A DNA stretch of 64,000 nt. Source: Rhytidiadelphus loreus (taxonomy: Eukaryota; Streptophyta; Bryopsida; Hypnales; Hylocomiaceae). The stretch spans positions 49,085,348-49,149,347 of the forward strand of contig OX344764.1 in the NCBI GenBank assembly GCA_947034895.1. Direction: 5' to 3'. Position 1 is the first letter of the stretch; each line of letters starts with the position of its first letter. Positions 61,079-64,000 of this stretch are shown in pieces. The translations under genes were made by a program, and so were the position numbers. The notes beneath the pieces were generated by a model. That model was not told the DNA's origin. It did no database searches and was given only the letters and a program-made list of their open reading frames with translations.

Positions 61079-62059
61079 CTACCACTTGGCCTGTAATGGT
61101 GAACTAGTATCTCTACAAAGTATGCTTCTACATTTACAAGCAAAGGATGGCAAATGTGGATCTCTATTTTGGAAATCAATGCCATAATCCCATGTCAATG
61201 CCTCCTTCGCTTGAATGATTCGTTTTGCAAAAAATGCAACATGGTAAAAGTCCTTCCCAGCGTTTTCAATCTTCACAGGCATGTCCACGAGGTTTGCATT
61301 TCCACATCTGTATGAAAGTAGTGGAATGCCAATTAAACAAACGACATAAACGACATGTAATAAAATAAAATGAACATTCCTTAAGGTATGCAACATGTCT
61401 AACCTGTGATTCAAGAATCTTGCAACGTTTCCATAGTGAGTGGCATCCAAGCACAACGCCGTGTTGTCATTCGATTTTCGTTCAATGGCCCAGTCAGCAT
61501 CAAGTTGCAAAGCGTATGACGGATCACCGTGGACTACAAGGTTCCTCATCGCCATCTCCCGATTTGTCAGTATCTCCCCAATCATCTCAAATACGTACGC
61601 ACCTTTGGGGATAGAATTAATAGCTCGAATCCCCCATCCCGTGTGCATTGTAAGGAAAACTTCTATTGAATACTTCATCCCCTGCTGAACAACACGATTA
61701 CTACATTTACGGTGGCATCCACATTTAACATTGCACTCCCTAATGAAAGTCCGTCCTCCATCACGACTACTTCGCAGAAAATGGTCCTTCAGTAATCCAC
61801 CAGGCTTGTAGGCAAATTCACCACCAGTTTCCTTTGTACATTGACAAGGAACCACTGCAGTCAAACAATCTTGTTTGCCACAAATACAAAACTCACCCTT
61901 CCCTAACCCAACAGTGGAAGGAATTAAATGAGCATTTTTGTGGACCATACTAGTAGTCATATACTTGAAAGAACGCAATGGAGAATCAAGCGGAGCTACA
62001 GGAACCGGAAGCGCCTCCATGCCCCGTGACAAGTCTTCAGTATAATACAACAGGCCACC
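61079..62059 (-). CDS. SUVR-type histone lysine methyltransferase, catalytic region
   Basis: Two exons, 61404-62059 and 61079-61307, with a 96-base GT-AG intron that restores NHRCGNANL, give 294 residues ending in TAG. The order is that of plant SUVR1/2/4 proteins: EDLSRGMEALPVPV and FKYMTTSMVHKNAH leader, pre-SET cysteines (CICGKQDC, CQC, CGCHRKCSNRVVQQG), SET (GWGIRAINSIPKGAYVFEM, GNVARFLNHRC, LTWDYG) and post-SET (CKCRSILC). Family members methylate histone H3 lysine 9 in the nucleus, notably at transposons. No ATG precedes the block; a splice acceptor (atgtag) stands at 62060, so more 5' exons are expected, but the WIYLD domain is not seen upstream. It may be a truncated or transposon-captured copy. 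One change, ALTWDYG for the usual ELTWDYG, is notable. Confidence 0.85.
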   Translation of the reverse strand, partial: GGLLYYTEDLSRGMEALPVPVAPLDSPLRSFKYMTTSMVHKNAHLIPSTVGLGKGEFCICGKQDCLTAVVPCQCTKETGGEFAYKPGGLLKDHFLRSSRDGGRTFIRECNVKCGCHRKCSNRVVQQGMKYSIEVFLTMHTGWGIRAINSIPKGAYVFEMIGEILTNREMAMRNLVVHGDPSYALQLDADWAIERKSNDNTALCLDATHYGNVARFLNHRLDMLHTLRNVHFILLHVVYVVCLIGIPLLSYRCGNANLVDMPVKIENAGKDFYHVAFFAKRIIQAKEALTWDYGIDFQNRDPHLPSFACKCRSILCRDTSSPLQAKW

Positions 62060-62578
62060 CTACATTAAACACATTCAAACAACCCACATTAGAAAATCCT
62101 AGAGCAATCCACAAAGAAGTTTGGTCCACAAAAATGTAGTCTCTGTTTCAGGAGCCTCCACTCCGAAGGCAATATACAAAGCTTTGCCTGTGTGCCTCCT
62201 CCGTAGCTGACGGAGATTCTAACTAGAACTGCAGATTCGAAAAAGCAAACAAACACTAAGATCGTCCACGCTTTCTTGACGAAGGTTTGTCTACCTGTGT
62301 AGACAACGTCAAGTTTACTAGCCGCGACCTCGTATTTCTCCTACATGGACGTGAAAGGATTGGGTTGGGGTCCACGGTGGAGGCTACTGCCTCACTACTG
62401 TCATCCACCCCCGGGGTGGCAACTCCTGTATAATATGCAGGGGGGACCGTTTTGAGAAGAGCCAAAAAAGCTAAATACTTCAAATTTGATAATTTATTAT
62501 AACGTTAAAAGAGCTTTTAATAAAGCTTTTACAATGAGGAGCTAGGGTTGAGATTTCTAATAAATTCCAATACCTTAT
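62060..62578. other. Between the SET region and the third transposase relic
   Basis: A minus-strand open frame at 62256-62483 (basic, for example PCRRNTRSRLVNLTLS) has an acceptor-like tatacag before GVATPGVDD. It might be an upstream SET-gene exon or the tail of the transposon protein; I cannot decide. Confidence 0.3.
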
Positions 62579-64000
62579 CTAGGATTGTACAAATCTAGTA
62601 GCACGTCTTCCACTTCGTGTTACATGAACTTGTGATGTTGGTGATGATTCTACAGATGGTGCAGCTCTTGGAGGTTGAATCAATGTCACAGTAGATGGTG
62701 CAGCTCTTGGAGGTTGAATCAATGTCGCAGTAGATGGTACAGCTCTTGGAGGTTGAATCAATGTTGCAGTGGATGGTGCAGCTCTTGGAAGTTGAAACAT
62801 CAGTCCAACATGTGTAGATCTCCTTCTAGAGTTGCTTCTTCTCATCTTCTCATTTTTCAAGTGATTGTCCAAAGCTGACTTGTCTTCTTGTGCCAATAGA
62901 AAATTCTCTAAATCTGCATTTCTTTTCAAAGCAATTAAGCAAATGACATGATTCAAATCAACAAAATCAGCCTCATGGCCACTATAACCACCATATGAGT
63001 ATTGAAGACCTCAATTTGTTTGTAAGACTTTGGTAAGACTTTTATACCTTCTTCATTCAAACAAACTGGTCTCACATAATCAATTAATCCTCCTTTATCC
63101 AATCGTTTCACAATTTTTTGTATGCGAGCTAAATACCATGTCAACTTCTTACCTTCTTCCATGATGATGGCAACATCATCAAACAAGCCTACTTCTTCAA
63201 CTTCCTCAGCACCTTCTAACAATGATGAATTTTCAGTTGAACTTTTATATTGCACTCTCCGCAACCTATCTAATGGCAATTTAGAAGGTGAATGTGCATT
63301 AAGCTCTGTAATAAGTCTCATTTTAAACACTGGACCCTTTCTTGGCACATCAACAACTGGTGACACAGTACATGCTCCATTATCTCTAAGGTTTGGGGAA
63401 CTTACATTCATTTCACTTTGTTGTTCAATGTCTAAAATAGAACTTCTTATTAACACATCAACCTCATTCACCAAAGTGTCATCAATAGTTGTGCTAATTG
63501 CTGAATTTGATTCATTCACTTGAACATTATTAACCTCCACTTCACTAGTTTCATCATCCAATTCTATAGCACATTGCTCTACAATATTTAGTGACTCTGA
63601 AAAAGAAGAAGGCCAAGGTTTAGTCCACTTACCTGTAGCAGAAACCACCTCCTTCATTTCAACATCCATTGCTCGTTTTTGAGCTTCTGCAAAACCATTT
63701 AACCAAGCTTCTTGCAAGGCCTCATTAGAAACAGATTCATAATCAGCAAGGTTAGAAGAACAACATGATCAATTTCCATCCCACCAAATATTTTTGCGCC
63801 GTCTTGATTCCATAAACAAGGGACCATCTTCATCAAATCTGATCTGTTCAGTTCTACCTATATGTGACGTGCGTTCTATTGCTTCTCCAATACAAAAATT
63901 ATGTTTGTTTTTAACATGCTGACCAAGCAATGAGAAAAAATCTTCACAACAATCTGAACCCACTTTGTCTAAAGCAATAGGCAACTTAGGAAACAAATCA
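62579..64000 (-). pseudogene. Third transposase relic, C-terminal part (runs off the window)
   Basis: The minus strand, entered at 64000, reads SDCCEDFFSLLGQHVKNKHN and HIGRTEQI, which I recall from moss transposase-like proteins; EDFF probably carries the last catalytic acid of a DDE/RNase H core. A BAH-like stretch (FDDVAIIMEEGKKLTWYLAR) and HVICLIALKRNADLENFLL follow. TGA at 63769-63771 interrupts the frame, and a one-base deletion near 63008 shifts it, after which YSYGGYSGHEADFVDL continues. Near the end lie four 39-bp units (62661-62795) encoding PPRAAPSTATLIQ. The catalytic N-terminal part is outside the window. Confidence 0.6.
62661..62795 (-). repeat. 39-bp in-frame tandem repeat
   Basis: Units start gcagctcttgg at 62661, 62700, 62739 and 62778 (one base varies). 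It keeps the reading frame and codes a Pro/Arg/Ala-rich 13-residue unit in the transposase tail. Confidence 0.92.

Overview
The window is nuclear DNA of a land plant, most likely a non-seed plant such as a moss or lycophyte. The evidence is an AT-rich sequence full of short introns, a plant-type (CCCTAAA) interstitial telomere motif, a plant clathrin-adaptor gene, a plant SUVR-type histone methyltransferase, and transposase families that I recall mainly from moss and lycophyte genomes. The organism call is inference.

Only one clear host gene is complete. It is a 15-exon ANTH-domain clathrin assembly protein of the PICALM1 type on the minus strand (28173-34666). A SUVR-like SET-domain coding region (61079-62059, minus) has intact pre-SET, SET and post-SET parts but no visible N-terminal part, and it lies between two transposons. 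Almost everything else is mobile DNA in various states of decay.

Layout. 1-5170: TTAA-flanked repeat, tandem repeats and a pair of flipped hairpins. 5173-8938: a transposase-like gene (DUF7869 type) with a fully open frame, preceded by seven copies of a short palindrome. 10201-13044: a PIF/Harbinger element with convergent SANT and DDE genes, both broken by in-frame stops. 14183-15456: foldback elements, including a Tourist-like MITE with TTA duplications. 15457-27517: AT-rich intergenic DNA with three TTAA-flanked elements (one carrying a nested element with 8-bp duplications) and a 54-bp tandem array. 28173-34666: the adaptor gene. 35815-39192: a degraded retroelement-type cytosine-5 DNA methyltransferase, hit by CACTA-type foldbacks. 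40604-51032: elements with 8-bp target duplications, a 1-kb foldback and two larger CACTA elements. 54264-60333: a second RNase H-like transposase gene with three stops and tandem repeats in its intron and 3' flank. 61079-64000: the SET gene and the C-terminal part of a third transposase.

Two themes link the regions. First, in-frame stops in the dead transposase genes are mostly TAG and nearly all can be explained by one C-to-T or G-to-A change, as expected of methylated, silenced DNA. Second, the window holds both a DNA methyltransferase relic and an H3K9-type methyltransferase module amid transposons. The DUF7869 gene is the only transposase-like gene here that is still open, so it is the best candidate for a live element.
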